A stretch of 64,000 nt of DNA from Allohoeflea poritis (GCF_027889715.1 NZ_JAPJZH010000023.1:1-64000); one strand, 5' to 3'; counted from the stretch's first letter, positions 52,067-61,740 are shown. Translations and numbers: made by a program. Notes: generated by a model not told the origin, from the sequence alone.

Positions 52067-52699
52067 ATGTTTCGTATAGTCACGTCGATAGCGATATGGA
52101 TGCTGATGGCGCTGGCCTTGACGGGCCCGGCAAAGGCCGCCTCCGTATTCGCGCTCAAGATGACCCTGGCTTCGCCGGGTTTCCTGATGGTCACGCCGCG
52201 CGTGCCCGAGGTGCGGTTTTCGGCGCCCGGCGCGCAGAAATACTGCCTCGCGCTCGCCATCTATCACGAGGCGCGCGGCGAGCCGCTGTCCGGGCAGCAT
52301 GCCGTCGCCATAACGATCCTCAACCGGGTGCGCTCCAGCGCCTATCCGGACACGGTCTGCGGCGTCGTCTACCAGAACGCCCACAAGCGCAACCGCTGCC
52401 AGTTTTCCTTTGCCTGCGACCGGCTCAGCGACTTTCCGAAGAACACGGCGGCATTCGCGCGCTCAATGCAGGTTGCGGAATTCACCGCGAAATTCGATGC
52501 CGGCATGGACGGCGCCACGGTATCCGGCACGCCCCTGGCGATGCTGCGCGGCATGACCCACTATCACCGTCATGACGTGCGGCCGGTCTGGTCGAAGAAG
52601 CTCGAGCGCCTTGCCCGCGTCGGCGACCATGTTTTCTTCCGCAGCGAGCGCGTCGTCAGCCGATATCGCCCGGCCAGGGTGGCCTCGATCAGCCGCTAA
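52067..52699 (+). CDS. SleB-like cell-wall hydrolase
   Basis: 210 residues with a signal peptide (1-25, ending GPAKA). The Hydrolase_2 (SleB) core reads LALAIYHEARGEPLSGQHAV (catalytic Glu68) followed by AITILNRVRSSAYPDTVCGV and CQFSFACDRLSD. It is expected to cleave peptidoglycan glycan strands in the periplasm during envelope remodelling. ATG 52067 follows AGGAAGG; a GTG precedes it by one codon. Followed by a good terminator. Confidence 0.9.
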   Translation: MFRIVTSIAIWMLMALALTGPAKAASVFALKMTLASPGFLMVTPRVPEVRFSAPGAQKYCLALAIYHEARGEPLSGQHAVAITILNRVRSSAYPDTVCGVVYQNAHKRNRCQFSFACDRLSDFPKNTAAFARSMQVAEFTAKFDAGMDGATVSGTPLAMLRGMTHYHRHDVRPVWSKKLERLARVGDHVFFRSERVVSRYRPARVASISR

Positions 52700-52744
52700 C
52701 GGAACGGCACCGTTCGAAATCTTGACGGCTGAGATGAATTGAGG

Positions 52745-52773
52745 GGCGTGCCGCAATCGCGGCGCGCCTTTTT
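52745..52773 (+). terminator. Rho-independent terminator after the SleB-like gene
   Basis: Stem GGCGTGCCGC (52745-52754) / GCGGCGCGCC (52759-52768) with one G-U pair and a 4-base loop, then five T residues. Confidence 0.88.
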
Positions 52774-52795
52774 GATTGCGGCAAACGGGATCTGA

Positions 52796-54445
52796 TCAGT
52801 TCGACGCCACCTGATCGAGCAGTTCTCGCACTCTGGCGACCGGAACGCCAAGATTGGAGCCGCCATATTCGGGCAGGATCGCCGTATTCACGGCCACCAC
52901 ATTGCCATAGACGTCGAGCACCGGCCCGCCGCTTCCGCCATGGGTGGTTTCGGCGTCATAGGCGATTGTCTCGCGCGAGACGCCGCCGACGATGCCGCGG
53001 CTTGCCAGCGGCATGATACGGCCCGCCACAGCCAGTCGCTCCGCAACGCTCCAGAAGCCGGTTTCACCGGTTTCCCGCAACGCCTCGACAAAGCTCTCGC
53101 CGGCCTGGGCCAGCATGGAGCGCAGCCCGGTGGGATAGCCCATCAGGATAATCTCGTCTCCCGGCGCCGGCGGCGCTCCGGCGAGGCGCAGCCCCTTGGT
53201 CTGGAAGACCTGCTCTGTCTGCCGCAGCAGCGCGACATCCGCCGTCTCGCTCGAGCGCACAAGTTCGACCGGCACGGCATCCGACAAGCCCGGAATATAG
53301 GCAATGAAACGCGTCATCACCGGCTCCAGGCCCTGCGCCAGCATCATCTTGACATTGGCGTCATAGTCCCAGGGCGCGCCGACATGCTTGTTGGTCACGA
53401 TCAGCCCGTTGTCGCCGATCACGAAGCCGGTTCCGGTGAACTGGCGCTCGGCCACCGGCCCGGTGCCGTCGAGTGACAAGGACGGCAGGCCGCTCGGCAT
53501 CGGAATCGGCTTTCCATTGGCGTCGACGACTATGCGCAGCATGCGGTCGCCGTCCTTTTCCTTGAATCCCCACGCGCCCTGCAGGAACAGCACCGATGAC
53601 ATCGACGTGGCAACGACCTTGGCGCTCGCTTCCGAGCGGCGCTCGATATCGGTCACGCGCTCGGCCGTCGTCGCCAGTTGGCCGCGCAATTCCTGGCTCA
53701 GCGCCTCCAGATCCTCCGACCGTAGCGCCTCTTCCTGCGAACGGGCCAAGGAGCTTGAGAAATTCTCCAGTTCCGCCACGCCGCTTTCAATCTGCGTATT
53801 TTGCAGCGTATTGATCTTGCCCTGCTGGTAGACCAGCCAGGCAAGGGCAACGATGGCAAGCACAACGGAAAACCGGAACAGGATCGTGGTCTTGCCGGCA
53901 AGTCCCGAAGCCGCCTGCCGGCACGTACGTGCAAGGCGCTTCGCCAATGGCTGGCGGCTGCTGCGGAAATAGGCGAACGCATCGCCGAAGATGCCGCCGA
54001 CACTCTCGCGCATCGGATGCTTGCTGTCATAGATATGGCAACGCGACATCGGGCCGTTATTGCCGAACTCGATCGTGTCGTGCTGGTTGAGCCCTTTCGA
54101 CGTGACCGGCTCGCCATTGACCCAAAGTTCCGCGCCCTCGGCCGTTTCGATCTCGTAGCCGCTCTCGGCTCGGAATATCCGGGCCGCCCAGCCTTCACGG
54201 GCCGCGTCGAACTCTTCGGCCACATGCATGTGGCCGTACGGCCCGAGCCGCAGATGGACCGAGGGCTGCCACAGCCAGGTGACGGTCCCGCGGCAGTGCC
54301 CGGTCATATGCTCGAGCGCCAGGACCGATTGCGTCTCGCCGAATTCCGTCGCCGGCGGTTGTGCCGGATCGTCCATGGTCTTTTTTTCATCCTCGGTCAT
54401 GAAAACAAACATAGCGTAGAGCGAGGCGCTGTTAAACAAACGCAT
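52796..54445 (-). CDS. Membrane trypsin-like protease with N-terminal FHA-like domain
   Basis: 549 residues. An FHA-like domain occupies about 45-140 (LRLGPYGHMHVAEEFDAARE, ELWVNGEPVTSKGLNQHDTI). A transmembrane helix lies near 190-210, a coiled coil (about 215-275, ENFSSSLARSQEEALRSEDL), then an S1C trypsin domain: His in GLIVTNKHVGAPWDYD, Asp in SSETADVALLRQ, Ser in ETTHGGSGGPVLDVYG. No PDZ follows. So FHA is cytoplasmic and the protease periplasmic. ATGs at 54412 and 54400 are alternative starts; none has a good ribosome site. Confidence 0.82.
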   Translation of the reverse strand: MRLFNSASLYAMFVFMTEDEKKTMDDPAQPPATEFGETQSVLALEHMTGHCRGTVTWLWQPSVHLRLGPYGHMHVAEEFDAAREGWAARIFRAESGYEIETAEGAELWVNGEPVTSKGLNQHDTIEFGNNGPMSRCHIYDSKHPMRESVGGIFGDAFAYFRSSRQPLAKRLARTCRQAASGLAGKTTILFRFSVVLAIVALAWLVYQQGKINTLQNTQIESGVAELENFSSSLARSQEEALRSEDLEALSQELRGQLATTAERVTDIERRSEASAKVVATSMSSVLFLQGAWGFKEKDGDRMLRIVVDANGKPIPMPSGLPSLSLDGTGPVAERQFTGTGFVIGDNGLIVTNKHVGAPWDYDANVKMMLAQGLEPVMTRFIAYIPGLSDAVPVELVRSSETADVALLRQTEQVFQTKGLRLAGAPPAPGDEIILMGYPTGLRSMLAQAGESFVEALRETGETGFWSVAERLAVAGRIMPLASRGIVGGVSRETIAYDAETTHGGSGGPVLDVYGNVVAVNTAILPEYGGSNLGVPVARVRELLDQVASN

Positions 54446-54684
54446 CAGGACACGCGCATCCGCCTGTCACCGGATATGAACTCCACCCATGAACCCGCCG
54501 GTATCATCGCAATGATTTCAAAAGGTTGCAGGCACTAACAATATGGTGATCTCAAACGGTTCAACTTGAACAATAAGGTGAAGGGCCGGAATTCGGCCTG
54601 ATACGCACGCTTTGGACCTTCATTGACCGGCGTCAATGCACCGCCATGCGCGGGGATGCACTATTATGGTCGCAAGGGGAGACA

Positions 54685-56334
54685 ATGTCCGAAACCGCCG
54701 TTCACAAGAAGCCGTATTTTCGCCGTCTGGCGGAAGCTGTGTTCGTCGATCTCTACCGTCAGTTCCGCTGGTCGTACCTGCCGCCGCTGATGGTTTATTT
54801 CGCCGCCGGCATATCGGGCCTCACGGCCATTGTCGGCACATTCTTCGTCAAGGAATATCTCGGCCTTTCGGCGGCTTTCCTGGCAGGCCTGACCTTCTGG
54901 GCCGGTATTCCCTGGGCGCTGAAGATGCCGATGGGGCACCTGGTCGATCTCATCTGGCGCTGGAAGGGCGCGCTGATCTTTCTCGGCGCCGGGCTGGTCA
55001 CCGCCAGTCTGATGATCATGTTCGCACTGATCGCCTACACCGATGACATGGTCGCGATCATGCCGATATCGGCCTGGTATGTCCTGAGCGTCCTGCTCGC
55101 CCCGAGCGGCTATGTCATCCAGGATTCGGTCGCCGATGCCATGTCGGTCGAGGCGGTGCCGCGTCACGCGCTCGATGGAACGCCCCTCGGCGAGGCTGAG
55201 ACCAAAGCGCTGCACACGGCCATGCAGACGCTGGGCCGCATCGCCCTCATCGGCGGTCTTGTCTTCGTCGCATCGCTCAACATCTTCATGTTCGCCGGCG
55301 TCGAAGAGATGAGCCAGGACGACAAGGCGGCCGTTTATGCGCGCATTTACCTGACCGCGCTGGCGATCCCGGCGATTTCGGTGTCGGGCGTCTTTCTCGC
55401 CTCGGTAATGAAGGCCCGGCGGCGGCGCGAGCTGCGCCGGCGTGGCATGAGCGCCGAGGAAATCGATGCCGCCGTCGACCGGCCGGTCGGCAAGGTCGAG
55501 GCCAACTGGTGGTATTTCATCGGGGGCGGCCTTTTCGTCGCCCTGACGCTCCTGGTGGGGCTTTCCAACATTGCCTTTTCCCAGGAGATCGTCTTTGCCG
55601 GCTCCATGGCCATCGTCCTTGTTCTGATGCGGCAGCTGATCGCGGCGCTCGACAAGGCTCATGCGCGGGCGCTGATCGGCACGGCGATCATCATCTTCGT
55701 CTTCCGCGCCGTTCCGCTGCCGGGCGCCGGCGCCACCTGGTTCTCGATCGACGTTCTCGGCTTCGACCAGCAGTTCCTTTCGGTTCTCTCCCTGATTGCC
55801 TCCATGCTGACACTCGCCGGCATGATCATCCTGCGCCCGCTGATCGCCACGAAGACGATCACCGATATCGTCGTGCTTCTGACCATCGCCGCAGGCGTTT
55901 TGTCTCTGCCCAATATCGGGCTCTATTACGGTCTTCACCATTGGACCGGGCCTTTGACCGGCGGCGTGGTCGACGCCCGGTTCATCGCGCTCATCGACAC
56001 GGCGATCGAATCGCCGCTCGGCCAGATCGCCATGATCCCGATGCTTGCCTGGATCGCCAAGAACGCGCCCTTCGAACTCAAGGCCACCTTCTTCGCGGTG
56101 ATGGCCTCTTTCACCAATCTCGCTTTGTCGGCAAGCAGCCTTTTAACCAAATATCTCAACCAGATTTTCGTCGTCACCCGCGAGGTGCGCGACCGCGCCA
56201 CCGGTGAAATCGTCACATCCGCGGATTACGGTTCGCTCGGCTGGCTGCTGATCGTCGTCGCCGTCACCTCCGTTGCCGCACCGCTGATCACCATAGCAAT
56301 TGTTCAACTCACCGTTTTCCACACCGAGGAGTAG
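54685..56334 (+). CDS. MFS-like transporter, folate-biopterin (BT1) family
   Basis: 549 residues with about 12-14 helices. N-terminal VFVDLYRQFRWSYLPPLMVY then GIPWALKMPMGHLVDLIWRW is the BT1/FBT family profile; SGYVIQDSVADAMSVEAVPR near 150 is the conserved Asp-containing segment. The long central loop includes a charged MKARRRRELRRRGMSAEEID. Probably a pterin/folate or related transporter. AGGGGAGA precedes ATG 54685; an upstream ATG 54646 is rejected. Confidence 0.82.
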   Translation: MSETAVHKKPYFRRLAEAVFVDLYRQFRWSYLPPLMVYFAAGISGLTAIVGTFFVKEYLGLSAAFLAGLTFWAGIPWALKMPMGHLVDLIWRWKGALIFLGAGLVTASLMIMFALIAYTDDMVAIMPISAWYVLSVLLAPSGYVIQDSVADAMSVEAVPRHALDGTPLGEAETKALHTAMQTLGRIALIGGLVFVASLNIFMFAGVEEMSQDDKAAVYARIYLTALAIPAISVSGVFLASVMKARRRRELRRRGMSAEEIDAAVDRPVGKVEANWWYFIGGGLFVALTLLVGLSNIAFSQEIVFAGSMAIVLVLMRQLIAALDKAHARALIGTAIIIFVFRAVPLPGAGATWFSIDVLGFDQQFLSVLSLIASMLTLAGMIILRPLIATKTITDIVVLLTIAAGVLSLPNIGLYYGLHHWTGPLTGGVVDARFIALIDTAIESPLGQIAMIPMLAWIAKNAPFELKATFFAVMASFTNLALSASSLLTKYLNQIFVVTREVRDRATGEIVTSADYGSLGWLLIVVAVTSVAAPLITIAIVQLTVFHTEE

Positions 56335-56443
56335 CGGCCGAAAGACGACAAATGTGTACGCGATTGACTTCGCTCAACACGCGCATGTGCAGGACCTGCG
56401 ATACTGGGACGCGATACACAAGGCCAGAAGAGAGCCTAGACGG

Positions 56444-57691
56444 ATGGCACCCGATACGGTTTCGGCCGGTGACGGCCCTGACACATCGCTGAAGCGGACG
56501 CTCACCCTGCCCTATGTCGTCTTTTACGGGCTGGGCGTAACCGTCGGCGCCGGCATTTATGTGCTGATCGGCGAGGTGATCGGCCGCGCCGGCGAGTTTG
56601 CGCCCCTGTCCTTTCTGATCGCAGGCTTTGTCATGCTGTTTCCCGCGGCCTGCTATGCCGAGCTGACCGGCCGGTTGCCCTTTGCCGCGGCCGAGGCGCA
56701 TTTCGCTGAGGCCGGTTTCAACTCCAAGACGCTGTTCCTGATCGTCGGCCTCGCCGTCGCCTCGGTCGGCATCGTTTCCTCGGCGGCAATCGCCCATGGC
56801 GCCGTGGGCTATCTGATTCAGGTCATCGACCTTCCTCCGACGGTGCTCCTGGTCGGCGTGGTCTGTCTGACCGGTCTCGTTGCCGGTTTCGGCGTGCGCG
56901 AATCCATCGGCCTGGCGGGCCTGCTCACGCTGATCGAGGTCACCGGCCTGATCGCCATTATCGCCGGTGCCGCCTTCTCGGATGCCGACTTTGCCGGCCA
57001 GGCGGTCAAGATGGTTCCGCCGTCCTTTTCCTCCGTCATCTGGTTCGGCATCATCAGTTCCAGCCTGCTCGCCTTCTTCGCCTTTATCGGTTTCGAGGAC
57101 ATCCCGTCGATTGCAGAGGAGACCGTCAATCCGCAAAAAACGCTGTCGCGGGGCATCTTCATCACGCTTGTTCTGAGCCTGGCGCTCTATGTGCTCGTGG
57201 CGCTCGCCTCCCTGGCCTCGGTGCCGGCAGCCGAAATCGCCGCGACCGAAGCGCCGTTGGCCCTGGTCTTCAGGGAAACCACCGGGCTTTCGCCGCTGAC
57301 CATCACGCTGATTGCCATCGTCGCCACGGTCAACGGCATCATCGTGCAGATCCTGATGGCTGCACGCATCCTCTACGGCCTCGGCCGCCGCGGCGCCCTG
57401 CCGACCGTCCTGGCGCGGGTCCATGCCAGGACACGCGCGCCGGTGGTCGCAACGGCCCTCGTCACCATCATTGTTTTGATACTGGCGCTCCTGTTTCCCA
57501 TCACCCGCCTGGCCGAGTGGACATCGGCCATCACCCTGTCGATCTTCATCACGGTCTGCGCCGCGCTCATCCGCATCAAGCGCCGTGGCGCTGAAGCGCC
57601 CGCCGGCACATTCATCATTCCGGTTTGGGTGCCCTATTGCGGCATCATCGCCTGCGCTGCACTATTGATTTCGGGCCTGCTTGCCGGCTGA
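56444..57691 (+). CDS. APC-family amino-acid permease
   Basis: 415 residues, about 12 helices. TM1 carries the Gly-rich unwound motif VTVGAGIYVLIGEVIGRAGE; FIGFEDIPSIAEETVNPQKT is the conserved loop near TM6. Likely an amino-acid or polyamine importer or exchanger. ATG 56444 is chosen because the upstream in-frame reading from 56300 overlaps the end of the transporter gene. No strong ribosome site; may be translated from the upstream transcript. Confidence 0.85.
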   Translation: MAPDTVSAGDGPDTSLKRTLTLPYVVFYGLGVTVGAGIYVLIGEVIGRAGEFAPLSFLIAGFVMLFPAACYAELTGRLPFAAAEAHFAEAGFNSKTLFLIVGLAVASVGIVSSAAIAHGAVGYLIQVIDLPPTVLLVGVVCLTGLVAGFGVRESIGLAGLLTLIEVTGLIAIIAGAAFSDADFAGQAVKMVPPSFSSVIWFGIISSSLLAFFAFIGFEDIPSIAEETVNPQKTLSRGIFITLVLSLALYVLVALASLASVPAAEIAATEAPLALVFRETTGLSPLTITLIAIVATVNGIIVQILMAARILYGLGRRGALPTVLARVHARTRAPVVATALVTIIVLILALLFPITRLAEWTSAITLSIFITVCAALIRIKRRGAEAPAGTFIIPVWVPYCGIIACAALLISGLLAG

Positions 57692-57707
57692 AAGGAGACC
57701 GCACGCC

Positions 57708-57903
57708 ATGCTGCCGGAAACGACGAAGGCGATGGTGCTCGACCGCCCCGGCGCCAAGCTTGTGCCGGCGGCGCTGAAAGCCGTCGCCAAGGGCGGCACC
57801 GATCGAGACGGAGATCCACCGCTATAAGCTGGCCGAAGCGAACCGGGCGCTTGCCGAGCTGCGTTCCGGCGCCATCACCGGCGCGGCCGTGTTGCTGCCG
57901 TAA
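57708..57903 (+). pseudogene. Collapsed zinc alcohol-dehydrogenase relic
   Basis: A remnant of an AdhP-type zinc alcohol dehydrogenase reduced to about 196 bases. After a good AAAGGAG and ATG 57708 comes the family N-terminus (MLPETTKAMVLDRPGA), fused to LVPAALKAVAKGGT from the coenzyme-domain region, then in another frame the family C-terminus (HRYKLAEANRALAELRSG, ending GAAVLLP, stop at 57901-57903). So two internal deletions and a frameshift. The original frame stops at 57825. Lies between the APC permease and the cyclase. Confidence 0.75.
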
Positions 57904-57909
57904 CAGGTT

Positions 57910-59100
57910 TCAGCGGCGCCGCAGCAGCAGATAGGCATCCATCAGCCCCTTGCCCTTGATCTCGACGCTGCCGCGCTTCTCGAAGGCGAATTGTCCGTCA
58001 AGCGCCCGGTAGACCGCCTCGCTGACCTGGATCGCACCGTCGAGGCCGGTCGATTCCATGCGGCTGGCGACATTGACCGTATCGCCCCACAGGTCATAGG
58101 CGAATTTGCTGCGGCCGATGACGCCCGCCACCACCGGACCGGTGTGCAGACCGATGCGCAAGGAGAATGACAGGCCGTCATCCTTGTCGAACCGGCCGAT
58201 CGACGACTGCATGGCCAGCGCCAGGTCGGCGATCCGGCTCGTATGATCCGCGCCGCCGGCCAGGCCACCGACGACCATATAGGCGTCGCCGATGGTCTTG
58301 ATCTTCTCCAGCCCGTGATCTTCGGCCAGCCGGTCGAAATGGGTGAAGATCGCATTGAGCGTTGCGACGATCTCCTCCGGCCCCTTGCCGCTGGAATACG
58401 CGGTGAACTCGACGATATCGGCGAACAGGATGCTGACATCATCATGTTTTTCCGCAACGGTGCCCTCGTCCGATTTCAGCGATCGCGCGGTCTTCTCCGG
58501 CAGGATATTCAGCAACAAGCTGTTGGACCGCTCCCGCTCGCGAATGGTCGAGCGGACGAAAAAGCCGGCAAAGACGAAGACCACCACGGACGCCATGGAC
58601 AGGTTCAAGAAAAGAAACATCACCTTCGTCTCATCAGGGACCCGTTCGCCGCTTGCGGCAAAGGAGGCGTCAAAAGCCACTGTCACGGCTATGTTGATGA
58701 CATAGAGAGTGAGCCAGATGACTGACTCTTTCACCGAAAAGTACATCAGCGCGATGACCGGACCGCAGAGCGCCCACAAAATCACCAACCCGGAATCGAA
58801 GACGCCGCCGATCCGCCACTGGATGAGCGCCGGTATGTAAATGATGCAGACGATCTGCGAGTAGGCGGCGATCAGATGGTTTCCCGTGACATGCGACAGG
58901 AAAAGCGCGGCGCCGACGATCAGCACGAAAACCAGCGGGAAGCCGGAAATGACACCTGCGCCGAAAATCGAAAAATACATCACGGACCAGGCAAAACCGG
59001 CGATGCAGCAGCATATCGAGACGAGGAATATGGCGAACTTCTCGGCCCGCAGCTCGGCCGGATCGTCCGGGTCATAGGCGAAAGCTTCGTTCAGTTTCAT
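57910..59100 (-). CDS. Membrane class III adenylate cyclase
   Basis: 396 residues. Six transmembrane helices (about 22-185), then a coiled signalling helix (RSTIRERERSNSLLLNILPE) and the class III catalytic domain (about 215-390). Metal Asp residues: SILFADIVEFTAYS and KIKTIGDAYMVVGG (Lys and Asp); purine-specific FAYDLWGDTVNVASRMEST has the Asp typical of ATP substrates. The membrane part resembles a MASE-type sensor. Produces cAMP. No ribosome site of note. A DUF3095 gene with a cyclase-like core lies 2.8 kb further on. Confidence 0.9.
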   Translation of the reverse strand: MKLNEAFAYDPDDPAELRAEKFAIFLVSICCCIAGFAWSVMYFSIFGAGVISGFPLVFVLIVGAALFLSHVTGNHLIAAYSQIVCIIYIPALIQWRIGGVFDSGLVILWALCGPVIALMYFSVKESVIWLTLYVINIAVTVAFDASFAASGERVPDETKVMFLFLNLSMASVVVFVFAGFFVRSTIRERERSNSLLLNILPEKTARSLKSDEGTVAEKHDDVSILFADIVEFTAYSSGKGPEEIVATLNAIFTHFDRLAEDHGLEKIKTIGDAYMVVGGLAGGADHTSRIADLALAMQSSIGRFDKDDGLSFSLRIGLHTGPVVAGVIGRSKFAYDLWGDTVNVASRMESTGLDGAIQVSEAVYRALDGQFAFEKRGSVEIKGKGLMDAYLLLRRR

Positions 59101-59432
59101 GCATGTGCGCCTGTTGATCGCAACCGCGCCTGAAGCCGTATGGCTGGAACCGCGTCTGCAGGACCACTGAAAAACTCAGGGCCGACCTGACTGGATATAC
59201 CAGCAACCCGGCTTCCACATCCATATCTCGAAGAAGCATAGTGTCGCACACCGGGGACAAAGCCCGGCCTGCCCGCGACACTTCCCGCAAACCATTGAAA
59301 TCGCGTGTCGGATACCCATCTGGACAAAGCGGCGCGAACAATTCAGAGTTGATGACGGCTCCCTTCCGGAGCCTGGAATTTCGTCCCTACCCCGCAGCAT
59401 GCACGCCGCCATGCCCGCTATGGAACGCACCG
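59101..59432. other. 332-base divergent intergenic region
   Basis: Between the cyclase (minus) and cbpA (plus). No coding sequence, hairpin terminator or heat-shock-type promoter could be recognised by eye. Confidence 0.4.
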
Positions 59433-60383
59433 ATGGATTTCAAGGACTATTACCAGACGCTCGGCCTTGAACGCGACGCCACCCAGGACGACGTCAAACG
59501 CGCCTACCGCAAGATCGCCCGCAAATACCATCCCGACGTCAACAAGGAACCCGGCGCGGAGGACAAGTTCAAGGAGGCCGGCGAGGCTTACGAGGTTCTG
59601 AAGGATCCCGAAAAGCGCGCCGCCTATGATCAGTTGGGCGCCAACTGGCAGGCCGGGCAGGACTTCCGGGCACCGCCCGACTGGAACGAGGGATTCGAGT
59701 TCTCCGGCGGCGGCTACACGGAAGCCGACGAAGCGGCCTTCAGCGATTTTTTCGAGTCCCTGTTCGGCCGCGCGCGCCAGACAGGTGCCGGCGCACGGCA
59801 CAGCCAGTCGTTCCACGCCCACGGTCAGGACCACCACGCCAGCATCACCATCGACCTGCAGGATGCCTATGAAGGCGCGACGCGGACAATCTCCCTGCGC
59901 GCGCCGGAAATGGATGCCGACGGCCATGTCACGGTCAAGGAACGCACCATCCGGGTGAAAATCCCCAAGGGCGTGACGGAAGGCAAGCACATCAGGCTTG
60001 CCGGCCAGGGAACGCCGGGGGTCGGCCAGGGCCGCGCCGGCGATCTCTATATGGAAGTTCATTTTCCCGAAGACGGGGCCTATTCCGTCGAAGGGCGCGA
60101 CGTCTATTTCGACCTGCCCATCACGCCCTGGGAGGCGGCGCTCGGTGGCAAGGTCAAGGCGCCGACCCCGAACGGCAATGTCGAACTGAAGATTCCGCAA
60201 AACGCCCGCGCCGGGCAGAAGCTGCGCCTGAAGGGGCGCGGCATACCGGGCAAGCCGGCCGGCGATCTCTATGCGGTGCTGCAGATCGCGGTGCCGCCGG
60301 CGAAATCCGATGAGGATCGTGCGCTCTACGAACAGATGGCGCGCCAGTTGAATTTCGATCCGCGCGCAAAGCTGGGAGTGTAG
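59433..60383 (+). CDS. cbpA: CbpA-type DnaJ-class co-chaperone
   Basis: 316-residue Hsp40. J domain at 1-70 with the HPD tripeptide in RKIARKYHPDVNKEPGAEDK. Gly/Phe-rich linker (about 75-115), then the two C-terminal client-binding beta domains (GATRTISLRAPEMDADGHVT, LRLKGRGIPGKPAGDLYAVL). No zinc-finger repeats, as in CbpA. It stimulates DnaK. ATG 59433 starts exactly at the J domain; an in-frame ATG at 59241 is rejected. Followed by cbpM after 4 bases. Confidence 0.93.
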   Translation: MDFKDYYQTLGLERDATQDDVKRAYRKIARKYHPDVNKEPGAEDKFKEAGEAYEVLKDPEKRAAYDQLGANWQAGQDFRAPPDWNEGFEFSGGGYTEADEAAFSDFFESLFGRARQTGAGARHSQSFHAHGQDHHASITIDLQDAYEGATRTISLRAPEMDADGHVTVKERTIRVKIPKGVTEGKHIRLAGQGTPGVGQGRAGDLYMEVHFPEDGAYSVEGRDVYFDLPITPWEAALGGKVKAPTPNGNVELKIPQNARAGQKLRLKGRGIPGKPAGDLYAVLQIAVPPAKSDEDRALYEQMARQLNFDPRAKLGV

Positions 60384-60387
60384 GACG

Positions 60388-60705
60388 ATGGCACAAAAAC
60401 CCGCAAAGGCGATCTCCGGCGAAGTCATCGAAGCACTCACGCTCGCCGAACTGTGCCGATCCTGCGGCGTGCGCGCCGAATGGGTGGTCGAACTTGTCGA
60501 AGAGGGCATTGTCGACCCGCAAGGTCGCGCGCCCGCCACATGGCGGTTCTCAACGGTCAGCATCACCCGGGTCCGCACAGCCTGGCGCCTTCAGCACGAT
60601 CTCGGGGTCAACAAGGCCGGCATAGCCGTCGCGCTCAATCTGATCGATGAGCGCGAGGAATTGCGGCATATGCTGCGGCGCGTCGCGCGCGCCGCATCCG
60701 GTTGA
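60388..60705 (+). CDS. cbpM: Chaperone modulator CbpM
   Basis: 105-residue MerR-like helical protein: EALTLAELCRSCGVRAEWVV, ELVEEGIVDPQGRAPATWRF, and TAWRLQHDLGVNKAGIAVAL. CbpM binds the J domain of CbpA and blocks its action. ATG lies 4 bases after the cbpA stop, with GTGTAGGACG upstream, so the two are coupled. The pair is the normal arrangement. Confidence 0.92.
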   Translation: MAQKPAKAISGEVIEALTLAELCRSCGVRAEWVVELVEEGIVDPQGRAPATWRFSTVSITRVRTAWRLQHDLGVNKAGIAVALNLIDEREELRHMLRRVARAASG

Positions 60706-60717
60706 TCCGCCGATGTC

Positions 60718-61695
60718 TTAGACAGCGAGGCGCCCGCCAGTGGCTTCCTCCGAAAGCACCCAGAGCCGTTCCGCCGCTTCCGGATCGATCGCATAGGAGC
60801 TCACAAACGACATGCCGTCATTGGACAGGCCGTCAATGGTGTCATCGACCGTGCATATCCGGCAGTCGGCAAGATAGGCGCCGCCGTGACCCTCCAGTTC
60901 GGGCGCGGTTGCGGCATAGGTCTGTGTCGCTGCACCGCTTTCGACAGTTTTAAGCCGCATCTCGCCTGACTCGGCCCGCTGGCGGAAACCCTCGATCTCC
61001 TCTTCGCTCATGTGGCGCGCGAGATCGGTCGGGATGGCGCCGGGATGGATCGAGAACGCTTCGACGCCGTGGTCCTTGAGGCGCCCATTCAAGCCCACCG
61101 CAAAGAGCGCGTTGGCGGTTTTCGATTGGCCATAGGCCTGCCATTTCTCATAGTCCCGGTTCTCGTAATTGACATCCTCGAAGACGACCGGCGAGAAACG
61201 GTGGCCGGCAGAGCTGACGGACACCACGCGCGCCGATCCGGATTTGATCAGCGCCGGCGCGATCAGGGTTGTCAGCAGGAAGTGGCCGAGATGGTTGGTG
61301 CCGAACTGGCGCTCGAAGCCGTCTTCGGTCTTGCCCTTCGGACAAGCCATGACGCCGGCATTGTTGATGAGGATGTCGAGTGCGCCGTATTTTTCCAGGA
61401 AACGCTGCGCAAAAGCGCGAATGCTGTCAAAGGAGGCAAGTTCCAGCTCCTCGACCGCGATATCCTGGTTGCCCGTGGCTGATTTGATGTCCGCGAGCAC
61501 ACTCTGCGCCTTGGCAAGATCGCGGGCGGTGATCACGACCCGCGCCCCTTTCGACGCCAGGGCACGGGCAGTTTCAGCGCCGAGCCCGCTGGACCCACCT
61601 GTCACCAGTGCCAGTTTTCCTGTCAGATCGATGCCTTCAAGCACCTCGTCGGCGGTCGTATCGTGTCCAAAAGCGTCGCGAGCATGCGTGTTCAT
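60718..61695 (-). CDS. Short-chain dehydrogenase/reductase
   Basis: 325 residues, classical SDR of the retinol-dehydrogenase / protochlorophyllide-reductase-like set. TGGSSGLGAETARALASKGA near residue 34, ILINNAGVMACPKG near 110, Ser in VSVSSAGHRFSP near 165 and the active YGQSK near 195. NAD(P)H-linked; substrate unknown. ATG 61695 is chosen by family length; an upstream in-frame ATG (61830) is rejected. The perfect CAAAACGAC palindrome 46 bases upstream is a likely repressor site. Confidence 0.9.
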   Translation of the reverse strand: MNTHARDAFGHDTTADEVLEGIDLTGKLALVTGGSSGLGAETARALASKGARVVITARDLAKAQSVLADIKSATGNQDIAVEELELASFDSIRAFAQRFLEKYGALDILINNAGVMACPKGKTEDGFERQFGTNHLGHFLLTTLIAPALIKSGSARVVSVSSAGHRFSPVVFEDVNYENRDYEKWQAYGQSKTANALFAVGLNGRLKDHGVEAFSIHPGAIPTDLARHMSEEEIEGFRQRAESGEMRLKTVESGAATQTYAATAPELEGHGGAYLADCRICTVDDTIDGLSNDGMSFVSSYAIDPEAAERLWVLSEEATGGRLAV

Positions 61696-61740
61696 GGGGT
61701 AACTCCGGATTTGATGGTGGTCGCTGCAAGGCGTATATAA

